A stretch of DNA of 64,000 bases from Streptomyces resistomycificus (lineage in GTDB: Bacteria > Actinomycetota > Actinomycetes > Streptomycetales > Streptomycetaceae): NCBI RefSeq assembly GCF_001514265.1, contig NZ_KQ948989.1:248001-312000 (forward strand), given 5' to 3'. The notes beneath the pieces were generated by a model that was given only the letters and a program-made list of their open reading frames with translations, was not told where the DNA came from and made no database searches. The position numbers were made by a program, and so were the translations under genes. Shown in pieces: positions 62,859-64,000 of the stretch. Position 1 is the stretch's first letter. Each line of letters opens with the position of its first letter.

Positions 62859-64000
62859 CTACCAGGAGGCCAGTGAGCCGTCGGCGTTGCGCCAGACCGG
62901 GTTGCGCCAGCGGTGGCCGCGTTCGGCGGCGGAGCGGACCGCGTCCTCGTCGATGGTGATGCCGAGGCCGGGGGCGGTGGGGCGGTCGATGTAGCCGTCG
63001 CGGAAGGTGAAGGGAGTGGTGTCGGCGAGGTAGTCCAGCAGCCCGCTGCTGTCGCCGTAGCCGATGCCCAGCGCCTGTTCCTGGATGAGGAAGTTGGGTG
63101 TCGCGAAGTCGAGTTGGAGGCTGGCCGCGAGGGCGATCGGGCCGAGCGGGCAGTGTGGAGCCACCATGACGTCGTACGCCTCGGCCATCGCGGCGATGCG
63201 GCGGGTCTCGGAGATGCCTCCGGCGTGGCTGATGTCGGGCTGGGCCACGGCGATTCCGTCGGAGAGCACCGAGCGGAAGTCCCAGCGGGAGTACAGCCGT
63301 TCGCCGGTGGCGATGGGGATGGAGGTGGAGCGAACCACGGCGCCGAGGTCCTGGGAGAACTCCGGCAGCACGGGCTCTTCGACGAAGAGCGGCAGGAGCG
63401 GCTCCAGGAGCGGCAGGACGCGACGGGACATCGCCCCGCTGAACCGGCCGTGGAAGTCCAGCGCCAGGTCACGCTCCGGCCCGATGGCCTCACGGACCGC
63501 GCTCACCCCTTCCACGATGGCGTTGATCGCGGCGGGAGTGGCGAGCGGCTCCAGATGTCCGCACGGGTTCAGCTTGACCGCCGTCATGCCCTTGGCGACC
63601 TGCGAGGCCGCCGACTCGGCCAGCTCCTCGGGGGTTTCGCCGCCGACCCAGCCGTAGACGCGCACCCGGTCGCGCACGTGGCCGCCGAGCAGCTGGTGGA
63701 CCGGGACGCCGTGGGTCTTGCCCGCGATGTCCCACAGGGCCTGGTCGATGCCGGCCAGGGCGCTGTTCAGGACGACTCCGCCGCGGTAGAAGCCACTCTT
63801 GGCGAGTACCTGCCAGTGCTCCTCGATCCGGGCCGGGTCCTGGCCGAGCAGGTAGTCGAACATCTCCTCTACGCAGCGGGCGACGGTGTGGGCCTTGCCC
63901 TCGACTATGGGTTCGCCCCAGCCGGAGATTCCCTCGTCGGTGTCGACGCGCAGGAAGAGCCAGCGTGGCTCGACGAGGAAGAGTTCGTATCCAGTGATCT
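62859..64000 (-). CDS. dgoD: Enolase-superfamily dehydratase (galactonate dehydratase type), 5' end outside window
   Basis: The frame is open to the right edge: beyond the ATG at 63863 it continues upstream as GYELFLVEPRWLFLRVDTDE and GISGWGEPIVEGKAHTVARC, which are conserved N-terminal residues, so 63863 is not the true start. MLE_N and MLE_C domains: YRGGVVLNSALAGIDQALWD, the metal ligands in LALDFHGRFSG, VEEPVLPEF and ATGERLYSRWDF, and the catalytic His region in PDISHAGGISETRR and APHCPLGP. It fits D-galactonate dehydratases, which make 2-keto-3-deoxygalactonate; other acid sugars are possible. About 380 residues are present. Confidence 0.85.
   Translation of the reverse strand, partial: ITGYELFLVEPRWLFLRVDTDEGISGWGEPIVEGKAHTVARCVEEMFDYLLGQDPARIEEHWQVLAKSGFYRGGVVLNSALAGIDQALWDIAGKTHGVPVHQLLGGHVRDRVRVYGWVGGETPEELAESAASQVAKGMTAVKLNPCGHLEPLATPAAINAIVEGVSAVREAIGPERDLALDFHGRFSGAMSRRVLPLLEPLLPLFVEEPVLPEFSQDLGAVVRSTSIPIATGERLYSRWDFRSVLSDGIAVAQPDISHAGGISETRRIAAMAEAYDVMVAPHCPLGPIALAASLQLDFATPNFLIQEQALGIGYGDSSGLLDYLADTTPFTFRDGYIDRPTAPGLGITIDEDAVRSAAERGHRWRNPVWRNADGSLASW

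Overview
The window is about 71-73% G+C by eye, has short intergenic gaps, ATGA stop/start overlaps and many GTG starts, and carries a GH10 xylanase that matches Streptomyces lividans XlnA nearly residue for residue. It is almost certainly chromosomal DNA of a Streptomyces species. No tRNA, rRNA, CRISPR array or intact transposase was found.

Layout: (1) 1-3980, + strand: a pectin side-chain block, with the end of a PL11 rhamnogalacturonan lyase, a secreted GH53 galactanase and two tandem CE12 rhamnogalacturonan acetylesterases. (2) 4122-10550, - strand: intracellular glycosidases (GH31 alpha-xylosidase, GH1 beta-glucosidase, GH43) under four copies of a LacI-type palindrome, with a dead GH3 fragment between them. 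(3) 10610-18088: a PucR-type regulator divergent from gabT, an FAD/Fe-S dehydrogenase and gabD, which would take GABA to succinate. (4) 18219-33446: two near-identical IclR regulators, then a 12-gene rightward cluster holding a PotABCD-like importer, two AstE/AspA-family deacylases, two FAD amine oxidases, a class III aminotransferase, an aldehyde dehydrogenase, an aldo-keto reductase and a haloacid dehalogenase. It looks like uptake and stepwise breakdown of a polyamine or N-acyl diamine feeding into region 3.

(5) 33681-49985, - strand: a ten-gene leftward run. It holds a sugar ABC transporter (no ATPase), an HSL-type esterase, a TIM-barrel isomerase/lyase, a Gfo/Idh/MocA dehydrogenase, GH2, an RraA-family protein, a TetR and a giant indolepyruvate:ferredoxin oxidoreductase. 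A class I aminotransferase and a second TetR of the same subfamily lie upstream. The gene set suggests uptake and deglycosylation of a plant glycoside coupled to aryl-2-oxoacid oxidation; this is inference. (6) 49986-53886: an eroded stretch with a 20-bp x5 tandem repeat, a frameshifted ABC ATPase remnant, a secreted CE1-like esterase with a TTG start, and a TetR beside a long perfect palindrome and a stunted ORF. (7) 53887-60662: a metallophosphoesterase, then a secreted xylan kit (GH62, GH10, CE1-like esterase, all with CBM13 modules) with xylanase-type CGAAA-N-TTTCG boxes. (8) 60818-64000: a hexapeptide acyltransferase fused to a helical-barrel domain, and a galactonate-dehydratase-like enolase-superfamily gene cut by the window edge.

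Overall this is a plant cell-wall and small-metabolite utilisation region. Gene starts were chosen from ribosome binding sites, overlaps and family length; no database search was run.
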